Source: Rudanella lutea DSM 19387 (GTDB lineage: Bacteria; Bacteroidota; Bacteroidia; Cytophagales; Spirosomataceae). Taken from it: a DNA stretch of 64,000 bases. Shown here piece after piece: positions 6,263 through 15,637 of the stretch. The stretch is taken from NCBI RefSeq assembly GCF_000383955.1, contig NZ_KB913013.1, positions 973,694 to 1,037,693 on the forward strand, written 5' to 3'. The notes under the pieces are model-generated. The model did no database searches. It had not been told where the DNA came from and saw only the letters and a program-made list of their open reading frames with translations. How positions within the stretch are numbered: position 1 is the stretch's first letter; every line of letters starts with the position of its first letter. A program made the translations under genes and the position numbers.

Positions 6263-8428
6263 ATGAAATCCATCCGCCAACGGCTGTTGATCGCTCCCCT
6301 ACTCGTATTGCTGGCCTCGCTTTGCTTTGCCCAGAATGATAGTAAGCTCATTAAAGAACGTGTCGTAGCCGACCTCATGGCCGAGCGGGTCAACGACAAC
6401 CAGGTCGAGACCATTCTGGCCAAAATGAACGAAGACGGCAGTTTTAAGGGCATCAACTACGCCGACCTGAGCCGCACGGCGAGTTTCCCCCACGGAGGGC
6501 ACACCCGCGACCTGGTCACGATGGCGAAGGCCTACAAAAGCAAAGCCTCGAAATACTACCGGAGCAAAGCCCTGAAAGATCAGATTATCAGGGGACTTAC
6601 ATTCTGGGTGGAAAACGATTTCGTGGGCGACAACTGGCACGACAATCAGATTACGACCCCGACCAACCTCGGCAACCTGATGCTCGTGATTGGCGATGAA
6701 CTCCCCAAAGACCTTGTAGCCAAGGCCCAACCCATGATTGGCCGCGCTAACATGAATGCGTCGGGCGCGCGGCCGAGTGGCGACCGCGTGGTAATTGCCG
6801 GTATTCTGGCCAAAAACCTACTTTTTCAGGGTAACTTTCAGGAGTTCGACAAAATCATCAAAATCATTGAGGGCGAGCTGAAGTTTTCGACCGGCGAACG
6901 GGGTATGCAGCACGACTACAGCTTCCACCACCGCGTCGACCGGGTCAACAACACCTCGTCGTACGGGTACGGCAAATATGCCAACGCATTTGGCGAATGG
7001 TCGTATTATGTGTCGGGTACGAAGTATGCGTTTGCGAAAGAGAAAATAAACCAACTGATTGATTACTACCTCGATGGTATCTACAAGCAGATGGTGTACG
7101 GGGTTTACGAAGACATCAGCGTAAAAAACCGGAGTATCTCCAGCAAAGCCAATTTTGCGCCCCATAGCACCCTCGAAATCGAACGGGTGATGGTCAGCAC
7201 CGACTACCGCAAGGCCGAACTCGAAGAGATTATCCGGCTGCGCAAAGGCACGGCCAAGCCCTCGGCCTCGTTTGCCAAATTCTTCTGGCAGAGCGAACAT
7301 TTTGTATTTCAGCGGCCCGGTTTTTACACCACCGTTCGGATGTACTCGACCCGGAACCGCAACATGGAAGAGCCCTACAACGGGCCGGGCAAAACCACCC
7401 ACCACCGGGCCGACGGCACCAACTACCTTATGCTCAAGGGCAATGAGTACCACAACATTTGGCCGGTTTACAACTGGCAGCGAATTTCGGGCACGACCAT
7501 CCTGCAAAAACCGGAGCTACCCGGCCCCGATGCCATTCAGAAAGATGGCCTGACCGATTTTGTAGGGGCCGTAACCGATGGGCTGTACGGGGCCGTTGTG
7601 TTCGATTTCAAGAGCCCGCACGATGGCGTAGAAGCCCAGAAATCGTGGTTTTTCTTCGATAACGAGTACGTATGTCTCGGCTCCGACATTAAGTCTAAAC
7701 CCGACCTGCCGGTAGTTACGACCGTCAATCAGGTTCTGATGCGGAGCGATGTGCGTCTGATGCAGACCGGCGCGCCCGTCACCCTGCCCAAAGGCAGCCG
7801 GCCGCTCGACAATGTCAAATGGGTACACCACGACAACGTGGGCTACATTTTCCCGAACCCCGCCAAGGTTCACCTCTCGAACCAGGCCGAAACCGGGCGA
7901 TGGTCGGATATCACCGATCAGAAAAACATCAGCAAGGAACTCGTTAGCGAGGATGTTTTTGCGTTATGGTTCGATCACGGCAAGAAACCGACTGGGGCTT
8001 CGTACGAATACATTGTGGTGCCCGGCGTGACCGAGCAGCAACTAAGCGAGACAGCCGGCACGAACCGGTCGATTGAGATTCTGGCTAACACCTCGGATGT
8101 GCAGGGCGTACGACACAAAGGATTGGGCCTTACGCAATTGGCCTTCTACAAGGCTGGTACGCTCGACATCGAAAAAGGGGTACAAGTAAGTATGGACAGT
8201 CAGGGTATGGCTATGCTGAAGCTGGAAGGCGGTCGGCTGAAAGAGCTGACCGTAGCCGACCCATCGCGGAAGCTGAACCGAATCGGGATCTCAGTAACGG
8301 GCATTTACACCGGCAAAGGCGACCACTACCGCACACTGGTCAATGAGGGACAGAACAGCACTTTGTTTATTGTCGATCTGCCCCAGAACGTGTACCTCGG
8401 CAAGAGCGTACATCTGAAGGTACAGTAA
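6263..8428 (+). CDS. polysaccharide lyase family 8 (hyaluronate/chondroitin/xanthan lyase-like)
   Basis: 721 residues with a Sec signal (about 1-23), then an (alpha/alpha) toroid and a C-terminal beta-sandwich domain, the usual size and order for PL8. These enzymes cleave uronic-acid polysaccharides by beta-elimination. Visible family signs are NWHDNQ (about 124-129), HDYSFHH followed by SSYGYG (218-237) holding the likely His/Tyr pair, and, in the sandwich, HHRADGTNYLMLKGNEYHNIWPV-type sequence around residue 375-395. The last part (GASYEYIVVPG) matches the PL8 C-terminal domain. Substrate cannot be decided by eye. No SusC/D partner is adjacent. Exported, probably periplasmic or surface. Confidence 0.82.
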   Translation: MKSIRQRLLIAPLLVLLASLCFAQNDSKLIKERVVADLMAERVNDNQVETILAKMNEDGSFKGINYADLSRTASFPHGGHTRDLVTMAKAYKSKASKYYRSKALKDQIIRGLTFWVENDFVGDNWHDNQITTPTNLGNLMLVIGDELPKDLVAKAQPMIGRANMNASGARPSGDRVVIAGILAKNLLFQGNFQEFDKIIKIIEGELKFSTGERGMQHDYSFHHRVDRVNNTSSYGYGKYANAFGEWSYYVSGTKYAFAKEKINQLIDYYLDGIYKQMVYGVYEDISVKNRSISSKANFAPHSTLEIERVMVSTDYRKAELEEIIRLRKGTAKPSASFAKFFWQSEHFVFQRPGFYTTVRMYSTRNRNMEEPYNGPGKTTHHRADGTNYLMLKGNEYHNIWPVYNWQRISGTTILQKPELPGPDAIQKDGLTDFVGAVTDGLYGAVVFDFKSPHDGVEAQKSWFFFDNEYVCLGSDIKSKPDLPVVTTVNQVLMRSDVRLMQTGAPVTLPKGSRPLDNVKWVHHDNVGYIFPNPAKVHLSNQAETGRWSDITDQKNISKELVSEDVFALWFDHGKKPTGASYEYIVVPGVTEQQLSETAGTNRSIEILANTSDVQGVRHKGLGLTQLAFYKAGTLDIEKGVQVSMDSQGMAMLKLEGGRLKELTVADPSRKLNRIGISVTGIYTGKGDHYRTLVNEGQNSTLFIVDLPQNVYLGKSVHLKVQ

Positions 8429-8476
8429 TAGCCCATCGGCTACGACCCGATTCTGCCTTACGGCTCTATGTACCAA

Positions 8477-8519
8477 CGGACCTGTCTCGCCCGAATAGTT
8501 TGGTGCGGGAACAGGTCCG
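8477..8519. terminator. hairpin after the lyase gene
   Basis: CGGACCTGT (8477-8485) pairs with ACAGGTCCG (8511-8519); the 25-base loop has a short inner CCCG/CGGG pairing. No clear T tract follows, so termination would be weak or factor-assisted. Confidence 0.4.
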
Positions 8520-8599
8520 ATGTATTTCGGTGCCCAGCTATGAAATACGGCGCAGATTTAACGGCAGTTTCTACGTATTTCTTGACTTAAGTTAACGAG

Positions 8600-8626
8600 T
8601 TGAGCGGGTCGGCCGTCCTAATTTTG
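8600..8626 (+). promoter_or_regulatory. candidate Bacteroidota promoter for the dehydrogenase operon
   Basis: TAATTTTG (8619-8626) fits the -7 consensus TAnnTTTG; a TTG lies 16 nt upstream (8600-8602), slightly closer than the usual -33 spacing. It sits about 30 bp before the ATG at 8658. Confidence 0.4.
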
Positions 8627-8657
8627 TACGAACAGACCAATCTGCAATGCGTTGACA

Positions 8658-10217
8658 ATGAAAGCTGTTATGTACCGTACCTATGGTCCACCTTCAGTAC
8701 TCCATGTGTCGGAACTGGAAAAGCCGGTTCCGAAGCCCCACGAAATGCTGGTTCGGGTGTATGCCTCGACCGTTACGTCGGGGACTATCTGGCTGCGACG
8801 TGGTGTTTTTCCCGGTTCCAGACTGTTTACGGTAATGCTTCGGCTGATGGCGGGCATCTTCCGGCCCCGTCGGCCCGTACCCGGCATTGAGTTTGCGGGC
8901 GTAGTGGAGGCCGTTGGCGACCGGGTCACTAGGTTCCGCCCCGGCGATGCGGTGTACGGCACCACTACGGGCTTACAACAAGGGAGCTATGCCGAATACC
9001 TATGTGTGCCCGAATCGTGGCGCGGTGGCGTAGTAGCCCCCAAACCAGGCCGCCTGACGTTTGCCGAAGCCGCTGCCCTGCCCGTTGGTGGCATGACGGC
9101 CCTCGCTTTGCTCAACCGGGTGGGCAACCTGCATGGCCGAACCGTGCTCGTCTACGGGGCGTCGGGTAGCGTGGGTACGTATGCCGTGCAACTGGCCACC
9201 TACCTGGGGGCATCGGTGACCGGGGTGTGTAGCACGGCGAACGTAGCCCTCGTTCGGTCGCTGGGCGCCGACGAAGTGCTGGACTACACCCAGACGGACC
9301 TTACCCAACTGGGCCGTCGGTTCGATGTAGTGGTCGATGCCGTGGGCAAACTACCGACCTCCTGCCGAAACGCCCTGCTAAACCCAAGCGGACGGTTTGT
9401 GTCGGTCCTGTCAATAACTGGTGAGCGCACTCATTATCTGGAGAAGTTGCATCACCTGGTAGAAGAAGGCCGGCTCAAGCCCGTCATTGACAGCACCTAC
9501 CCGCTGGACCAAATTGTGGCGGCTCACGACTATGTCGATTCAGGCCGGAAGAAAGGAAACGTAATAGTCGACATCCTGGCGGCTGGCCGGAAGCCGCTCA
9601 TGCATGCGCTGTATGCGTTCGGCTTGTTCATCGTAGCCGTAAGCTGTGCTCCCGGCAACGTTCGGCTGAAAAGTGGGCACCCGGACAACCCGCTCCTGGA
9701 GAGCCTTTATCGGAAAGACGTAGCCATCCGGAAATTAGATGCCGAAACCGATACGGTTAATCTGGAGCGGTACGATAAGGTGCACCGGGAAAGCGTGTTT
9801 GCACTGATTGCTGACAATAAAGTCAGAACCCCGCTGGATAAGCTGCGGGCCGCCTGGATTTTACAGCATACGGCGGCCAAACTGTGTGAGGGGGTCTTAA
9901 CCAGTTTAAGCCCGGAGAATTTTTTGTTAGCCTACAAGCTGTCTTCCAGCAGCCTGCGCGATCTTGAACAACAAAATGACACGGCCACCCTTCGGACCTA
10001 CAGCGTAGCCAGAGTGGTAGCGTTGAACTATGACAGGTATCTGTTGTACACAGCTGGCTACCAGAAGTTTGGCACTCAGTTTGTCTTTGACGACAAAACG
10101 GGGGAAATGTTGCTGGCACCCATTGACACCACCCTGGCCACGGATGAAGAACGAAAAAAGTATCAGGTAGCCCCGTTACAGCAGTTACGGGCCACTTATA
10201 AGGTAAAATCGAAGTAA
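8658..10217 (+). CDS. MDR-family NAD(P)-dependent oxidoreductase fused to lipoprotein-like domain
   Basis: 519 residues from ATG 8658. Residues 1-about 308 are a zinc-independent quinone-oxidoreductase-type MDR enzyme: GroES-like part with PGIEFAGVVEAVG, then a Rossmann domain with the dinucleotide motif VYGASGSVG (about 166-173), ending at KKGNVIVDIL where such proteins normally stop. The frame runs on without a stop into MHALYAFGLFIVAVSC (Met at base 9600), a textbook lipoprotein signal with lipobox VSC, and then about 190 residues of unknown family. As one chain the second signal would be an internal membrane helix. The two parts may be separate genes with a lost stop codon, the second starting at 9600. 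The next gene starts one base after this stop, so they are co-transcribed. Confidence 0.75.
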   Translation: MKAVMYRTYGPPSVLHVSELEKPVPKPHEMLVRVYASTVTSGTIWLRRGVFPGSRLFTVMLRLMAGIFRPRRPVPGIEFAGVVEAVGDRVTRFRPGDAVYGTTTGLQQGSYAEYLCVPESWRGGVVAPKPGRLTFAEAAALPVGGMTALALLNRVGNLHGRTVLVYGASGSVGTYAVQLATYLGASVTGVCSTANVALVRSLGADEVLDYTQTDLTQLGRRFDVVVDAVGKLPTSCRNALLNPSGRFVSVLSITGERTHYLEKLHHLVEEGRLKPVIDSTYPLDQIVAAHDYVDSGRKKGNVIVDILAAGRKPLMHALYAFGLFIVAVSCAPGNVRLKSGHPDNPLLESLYRKDVAIRKLDAETDTVNLERYDKVHRESVFALIADNKVRTPLDKLRAAWILQHTAAKLCEGVLTSLSPENFLLAYKLSSSSLRDLEQQNDTATLRTYSVARVVALNYDRYLLYTAGYQKFGTQFVFDDKTGEMLLAPIDTTLATDEERKKYQVAPLQQLRATYKVKSK

Positions 10218-12032
10218 ATGATACGCCATTACACGCTCTGGTTCTTCGTCCTGCTGGCCGGGGTGACCAACGCCCAAAACCCGGCGCTACTCAGGCAACA
10301 GATTAAGCGAGTGCTGGACGAAGAAAAGCTGGTGGGAGCCGTTTGGGCTACCGTCGATTCGGCGGGGCAAATCGCCGTAGATTGTGCAGGCTACCGAAAC
10401 AAACCTGCCGGGCAACGGCTCCGCCCCACCGACCGGGTGCATGTGGGGTCTGTTGCCAAGACCGTTCTGTCCGTGGGTATGCTGCGGCTGGCCACCGAAG
10501 GCAAACTCGACCTGAGCGCACCTCTTAGCCGCTATCTGCCCGACCTGCCCCTGCAGAACCCCTGGGCCGCTACGGACCCCGTGCGGGTAGAGCATCTGCT
10601 CGACCACAGGGCGGGGCTGGAAGACCTCCGGCTGTGGCATCTGTTCAGCAACAAAGCAACCCCCGATACGCCCCTGTCCGAGGTGTTCCGACGCGACCCC
10701 TCGGTGCTGCGGGTGCGCACCCGCCCCGGCCATTCGTTTTCTTACTCTAACATTGGCTTCACACTGGCCGCAATGGTGATTGAAGCCGTTACCAGCCAAC
10801 GCTACGAAATTTACCTCGACGAGCAGTTGCTCAAACCACTGGGCATGACGCAGAGTACGTTTCAGTTTGTGAGTCAGACCACCGACCCATCACTGGCCTA
10901 TGGGCACCTGGACAAGGGTGAACTGGCTCCGGCTATGCCCGTTTTTGTGCGACCCGCCACCCAACTCACCACCACCGGCCACGACATGGGCGTGCTGATG
11001 CGTTTTCTGATGGGCAACGGCAGCCTGAACGGCCAACCCTTTATTGACCCGGCTTTACTGGCGCAGATGGGCAGGCCTGTGGGCACCGAGTCGGCCCGGC
11101 GGGGCATCATAACGGGCGACCGGCTGGGGCTGGTCACTCGCGACCGGCACGGGGTAGTTGGGCTGACGCATTCGGGCAGTATGGTGGGCTACAACGCTAT
11201 GCTCTATCTGTTCCCGAAGCAGAAAAAAGCATTTTTTATCACCCATAACATGGACAGCGAAACCGCCAATTACGATCGCTCAAACCAGGTGCTGATTCAA
11301 TACATGAACCTGCCCCGGCATAGCCCGCAACCCGCCATTCAACCCCTGAGCCGTGATTTGGTGGAGTGGACCGGCTATTACCTCCCGGCGGTGGCCAAGC
11401 TCGAACCCCTGGCCCTGCTCGACCTGTATTTTAACGTCCGGCAGGTGCGGACGGAGGGGAATCAGGTGGTAATCGAACCGATGCAGAAGAAGGCCATCCG
11501 CCTGAATCAGGTAGGCGAAAACCAGTTTCGGATTGAAGGGCGGTTGTTCCCGTCGATGGTCGCTTTCCGTGACGATGAGGGGCGCATGACGCTGGTCACC
11601 GACGGTCAAATGCCCTACCGAAAAACGTCGGGGCTGGCCGTTTGGGGGGTTTGGCTAAGCCTGGGGCTGGGCGCGTTGGGACTGGTCTGGCTGCTGCTGT
11701 CGGGCTTTGTTCAGTGGTTCCGGCGGGGTGCGTCGGTTCGGCATCGGCCCATTGTCTGGGCATGGCTGGGTATCCTGCTGTTGCTGGTTCCGGTGCCGTT
11801 TCTGGCTACTCAGTCGTTCACGACCTGGGGCGACCTCACAGCGGGTAGCGGTCTGCTGGCCTTGGTAACGGCTTTGCTGCCCCTTTGCCTGCTGCTGACC
11901 GGCTGGCGGCTCTGGCGGGCAGGCTTTGCATCGTTTGGGGCCAAACTCGACGGACTGGCGGTGTTGCTATCGCTACAGGCTACTGGACTTCTGGTTTATT
12001 GGCATCTGATCCCGTTCCGGCTGTGGGTCTAA
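10218..12032 (+). CDS. serine beta-lactamase-family hydrolase with C-terminal membrane domain
   Basis: 604 residues. Signal peptide 1-19, then a class C beta-lactamase / DD-peptidase fold: SxxK as SVAK (78-81), YSN (176-178) and HSG (318-320), the three catalytic motifs of this family. A domain of about 100 residues follows, then at least four hydrophobic helices from about residue 465 to the end. Such membrane-anchored proteins hydrolyse esters, peptides or amides outside the cytoplasm; the substrate is not evident. ATG directly abuts the stop of the preceding dehydrogenase, and the next membrane gene follows after 11 bp, so the three form an operon. Confidence 0.85.
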   Translation: MIRHYTLWFFVLLAGVTNAQNPALLRQQIKRVLDEEKLVGAVWATVDSAGQIAVDCAGYRNKPAGQRLRPTDRVHVGSVAKTVLSVGMLRLATEGKLDLSAPLSRYLPDLPLQNPWAATDPVRVEHLLDHRAGLEDLRLWHLFSNKATPDTPLSEVFRRDPSVLRVRTRPGHSFSYSNIGFTLAAMVIEAVTSQRYEIYLDEQLLKPLGMTQSTFQFVSQTTDPSLAYGHLDKGELAPAMPVFVRPATQLTTTGHDMGVLMRFLMGNGSLNGQPFIDPALLAQMGRPVGTESARRGIITGDRLGLVTRDRHGVVGLTHSGSMVGYNAMLYLFPKQKKAFFITHNMDSETANYDRSNQVLIQYMNLPRHSPQPAIQPLSRDLVEWTGYYLPAVAKLEPLALLDLYFNVRQVRTEGNQVVIEPMQKKAIRLNQVGENQFRIEGRLFPSMVAFRDDEGRMTLVTDGQMPYRKTSGLAVWGVWLSLGLGALGLVWLLLSGFVQWFRRGASVRHRPIVWAWLGILLLLVPVPFLATQSFTTWGDLTAGSGLLALVTALLPLCLLLTGWRLWRAGFASFGAKLDGLAVLLSLQATGLLVYWHLIPFRLWV

Positions 12033-12043
12033 ACACAACTTAT

Positions 12044-12655
12044 ATGCGCCACCTTCACTACGTTGCCGGTCTGACGATCGCCGTGTTTGTCGGCTTTCAC
12101 CTGCTCAACCACCTCGCCAGCCTATACGGCCCTGAGCAACACATTGCTATGATGCACACGCTTCGTAGCGTATACCGCCATCCGATGGTAGAGATGCTGC
12201 TGTTGGGAGCGGTGTTGGTACAGATGGTGTCGGGCTGGCGGCTTTTCCGGGCTACAAGCCACACGGCTGTTACGTTCTTTCAAAAGCTCCACCGCTGGAC
12301 AGGCCTTTATCTGGCCGCATTCCTACTGATTCACCTAAGTGCGGTGCTGGGCGGACGGTTGGTGCTGCACCTCGATACCAACTTTTACTTCGGCGTAGCG
12401 GGGCTGAACACCTTCCCGTTCAACCTGTTTTTTGTGCCCTATTATGGCCTGGCCATCGTCTCGTTTTTCGGGCACGTTGCGGCCGTTCACCACAAGAAGA
12501 TGACCCGAACCGTTGCGGGCCTGTCGCCAACGGCACAGGCCGGGGCTATTCTGGCAGTGGGTGCGGTGCTGACAGTCGTAATCTTCTACGGGCTGACCAA
12601 CGGTTTCCGGGGCGTTGCAATACCGGCAGCGTATGGAGTACTGGTAAACCAATAA
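12044..12655 (+). CDS. haem-b-like integral membrane protein
   Basis: 203 residues from the ATG at 12044; the frame is open further upstream but overlaps the previous gene and lacks sensible sequence there. Five hydrophobic helices are visible. Histidines sit in the helices in the pattern of di-haem cytochrome b / succinate dehydrogenase anchor proteins: GFHLLNH in helix 1, LHRWTGLYLAAFLLIH in helix 3 and FGHVAAVHH in helix 4. No matching redox partner lies next to it. It could pass electrons across the membrane, but that is inference from the His pattern. Confidence 0.6.
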   Translation: MRHLHYVAGLTIAVFVGFHLLNHLASLYGPEQHIAMMHTLRSVYRHPMVEMLLLGAVLVQMVSGWRLFRATSHTAVTFFQKLHRWTGLYLAAFLLIHLSAVLGGRLVLHLDTNFYFGVAGLNTFPFNLFFVPYYGLAIVSFFGHVAAVHHKKMTRTVAGLSPTAQAGAILAVGAVLTVVIFYGLTNGFRGVAIPAAYGVLVNQ

Positions 12656-12658
12656 CCT

Positions 12659-14350
12659 ATGAAAAAGAACCATCGTGTATGCCTAAACCTGGCGTTGGCT
12701 CTGCTGAGCTGTTTTACAACCGCCTTCGCCCAACAACCGGCACCGGCCGACAGCCTTTACGCGATTCAGGACAGTGTGCCCATTCCGACGCGGAGCGGCA
12801 TAGCCATTTCGGCAATCATTGTCCGCCCAAAAGCGGCTACCGCTCCGCTACCCGCGCTGCTATTTTACACGACCTATCATCAAGGGGCGGGCGATGCCAT
12901 CTTCGGCAAACGCTCTGCCGATAGAGACTATGTCGGGGTAGTAGCCTATGCGCGGGGTATCCGAACGGACATTCGTCAGTACGCGCCCTATGAGCACGAA
13001 CAAACGGACGTTTACGACATCATCGACTGGGTGAGCAAGCAGCCGTGGTGCAACGGAAGCGTAGGGATGTATGGCGGAAGCTATACGGGTTTCTCGCAGT
13101 GGGCAACGGTCAAAAACCGTCATCCGGCCCTGAAAACCATTGTTCCGCAGGTGGCCGTTATGCCGGGTTTCGACACACCCATGGAAAATAATGTTCAGTC
13201 GAATCTGGGTTTGTACTGGCCGCACGACAACATCTATAAAAAAGAGCCTATCCGCCGAAGCCTGCCGTTCGAGTGGTTCGAGAGCGGTATTGCCTTTGGG
13301 AGCCTGGATAGTCTGGCGGGCTACCGGAACGAGATTTTTCAGAAATGGCTGCAACACCCCGCCTACGACAGTTACTGGCAATCGATGGTTCCGACGCCGG
13401 CCGAATACAGCCGAATCGACATCCCGGTTCTGACCACAACGGGCTATTACGACGGTTCGCAGCTTAGTGCCCTTGAATACTTCCGGTTGCACACGCGCCA
13501 TAACCCCAATGCCAACCACTACGTCGTCATCGGGCCGTACGACCATTGGGGCGGGCAACGCCGACCTGCCGAAACCCTGATGGGGTATGCCATTGACAGC
13601 GTAGCCAACGTAAGCATGCAGGAGTTGGCCTACCAATGGCTCGACTACGTACTGAAAGGAAAGCCCAAACCCGCCCTGCTCAAAGACAAGGTGACCTATC
13701 AGGTTATGGGAACCAACACCTGGAAACACGCGCCCTCACTGCGCGCCATGAACAACGATACGCTGACGTTTTATCTGGACCAGCAAACACTAAGCACTGT
13801 AAAGCCCAAAAAGCAGGGTGCCCAAAAACAGACGGTAGACTTTCGGGACCGGCAAAGCCAGAACAACTATTTCACGCCCGAAATCATGTTCGATACGCTC
13901 GATGCGAGCAATGGCCTGGTCTTCACATCAAAGCCACTGGCGCATGCCCTTGCATTGAACGGTGCGTTTTCGGGCAAGCTCTGGGCTACCATCAACAAAC
14001 GAGACATGGACGTGTCGTTGGCCCTCTACGAACGCCTGCCCAACGGCCGCTATTTTTTCCTGACTCGTTACGTTGGCCGAGCCAGTTACGCCAGGGACAA
14101 TACCAAACGGCAGCTACTGACGCCCAACAAGCGAGCAGAAATTCCCTTCGAAAAAACGCGGTTCGTGAGTAAGAAGATTAGCGCCGGCAGTCGGCTAGTG
14201 ATCCTGCTCAACGTCAATAAGCACCCTTTCGAGATCATCAACTATGGTTCGGGTAAGCCCGTATCCGCCGAGACAATCCGCGACGCCGGCCAACCGCTAC
14301 AGATACAGTGGCACAACGACAGCTACATTCAGATTCCGGTATGGAGGTAA
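12659..14350 (+). CDS. CocE/NonD-family (X-Pro dipeptidyl-peptidase S15-like) hydrolase
   Basis: 563 residues with a Sec signal (1-25). The alpha/beta hydrolase core shows the oxyanion strand LLFYTTYH, the DVYDIIDWVSKQPW helix and the nucleophile elbow GGSYTG with Ser141, as in cocaine esterase and glutaryl-7-ACA acylases. The acid/base pair is likely in TTGYYDGSQ and GPYDHWGGQ (about residues 260-300). A C-terminal jelly-roll domain, typical of the S15 family, follows from about 370. Exported esterase or acylase of unknown substrate. Starts 3 bp after the preceding stop, so it closes the operon that begins at 8658. Confidence 0.85.
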   Translation: MKKNHRVCLNLALALLSCFTTAFAQQPAPADSLYAIQDSVPIPTRSGIAISAIIVRPKAATAPLPALLFYTTYHQGAGDAIFGKRSADRDYVGVVAYARGIRTDIRQYAPYEHEQTDVYDIIDWVSKQPWCNGSVGMYGGSYTGFSQWATVKNRHPALKTIVPQVAVMPGFDTPMENNVQSNLGLYWPHDNIYKKEPIRRSLPFEWFESGIAFGSLDSLAGYRNEIFQKWLQHPAYDSYWQSMVPTPAEYSRIDIPVLTTTGYYDGSQLSALEYFRLHTRHNPNANHYVVIGPYDHWGGQRRPAETLMGYAIDSVANVSMQELAYQWLDYVLKGKPKPALLKDKVTYQVMGTNTWKHAPSLRAMNNDTLTFYLDQQTLSTVKPKKQGAQKQTVDFRDRQSQNNYFTPEIMFDTLDASNGLVFTSKPLAHALALNGAFSGKLWATINKRDMDVSLALYERLPNGRYFFLTRYVGRASYARDNTKRQLLTPNKRAEIPFEKTRFVSKKISAGSRLVILLNVNKHPFEIINYGSGKPVSAETIRDAGQPLQIQWHNDSYIQIPVWR

Positions 14351-14359
14351 TGCCAAAAC

Positions 14360-15448
14360 TCAGAACGGAAACGTCAACAACGAATGCCCGCTCGCGGTGT
14401 GTATATCGCGCCAAACCCGGCCCAGCTCCGTGCCAGCCTTAACGGTGTCCAGCCCCCCGTACGGAAACAACCGATCGACCACCTCCCGCGCCGTGTGCGC
14501 CAGTTGGCGACTTTGACTACTCACTTGCCGAAGCGTCGGCTCGGTTATCTCGCCCGAAGCGGCCAGTTGGCGGCACGACTCGGCCACCGCTTTGTAAAAC
14601 AGGTCCCGATGGGAGAGAAACAGCGCTCGTTGGGTGCTCATCGCCTGCTCCACGTACCGGACCTGCTCGGGGGTGAAGCTTCCGCCACGCACCCGACTTT
14701 CGACACGCTCACCGATCAACGCCAGAAAATGCCGGGCCATACCTGAGAAGTTGACCGCTAAGGTAGCCTCGGCCAATTGCAGAAACGGGTAGTTGCCAAC
14801 GTTGATCGGTTGTTTGAGCGGGCTGTTGATGTCGAAACTGTGCTCTTCGCGCACGGTCAGTCCGCGTACGGCAAACCCGTGACTACCTGTACCAACCATG
14901 CCCACCGCCGACCACGTAGGCAACCGCTCAACCTGATCGGCGGTGAACAGAAACGAGCGAATCAATGGCTGACCGCTTTCGGTGAGCACCGGCAGGCCGT
15001 TGGGCGTACGTATCCGGCAGTTGGCCGTAAAATGGGTTGCGTGCAGCGCGCCCGTTGCGTAGGGCCACGCCCCCTCCACCACGTAGCCCCCGGCGGTTTG
15101 GGTAGCCGTACCGCTTGCGGCCCCGCTTCCGGTTACGCAGGCATCGGACCGGTTAAAAACCTCCCGAACCAACGCTTCAGTCCAGAAACCCGCAAACCAC
15201 GATGCCCCACTGCATAGGGTCACTACCCAGCCCGTGCTACCATCGGCTTCGGCAATGGATTCAAGGATTCCTAACAACGACGGCAGGTCAATATCAACAC
15301 CGCCAAGATGGGCAGGCAAATACAGCTTGAACAGCTTTTGGGTGTAAATCAGGTCCAGAATCTGAGGGCTCAGTTGGCCCGCTTCTTCGGACGGAGCCGC
15401 GTAGTTGCGGACAACGGTGGCGTAGTCGGGGGCGAGGTAAGAGTTCAT
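14360..15448 (-). CDS. acyl-CoA dehydrogenase-fold flavoprotein
   Basis: 362 residues. The fold order is that of acyl-CoA dehydrogenases and group D flavin monooxygenases: an N-terminal helical part (EEAGQLSPQILDLIYTQKLF), a central beta domain from about residue 110 (ASGTATQTAGGYVVEGAWPYATGALHA), and a C-terminal four-helix bundle ending in GGLDTVKAGTELGRVWRDIH, which corresponds to the FAD-contacting end. The GWVVTLCSGASWFAGF stretch is characteristic of the oxygenase-like branch. No partner reductase is adjacent. Convergent with the CocE gene, with only 9 bp between stops. Confidence 0.75.
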   Translation of the reverse strand: MNSYLAPDYATVVRNYAAPSEEAGQLSPQILDLIYTQKLFKLYLPAHLGGVDIDLPSLLGILESIAEADGSTGWVVTLCSGASWFAGFWTEALVREVFNRSDACVTGSGAASGTATQTAGGYVVEGAWPYATGALHATHFTANCRIRTPNGLPVLTESGQPLIRSFLFTADQVERLPTWSAVGMVGTGSHGFAVRGLTVREEHSFDINSPLKQPINVGNYPFLQLAEATLAVNFSGMARHFLALIGERVESRVRGGSFTPEQVRYVEQAMSTQRALFLSHRDLFYKAVAESCRQLAASGEITEPTLRQVSSQSRQLAHTAREVVDRLFPYGGLDTVKAGTELGRVWRDIHTASGHSLLTFPF

Positions 15449-15637
15449 GCGTCAATCTGGGCAGATGGCATCCGTTAAGTTAACCAAACCCGAAAGAGAC
15501 TAACGAATACATGGGTATTCCGGGCTTCAACGCACGAATCTGGCTCGACAATAGCTACGAACCGACGATAACCCTTAAATTTACAATTTATCAGTCAAAT
15601 AATTACATCAACAACGCGATCAGGTTACTGTCTTCAC

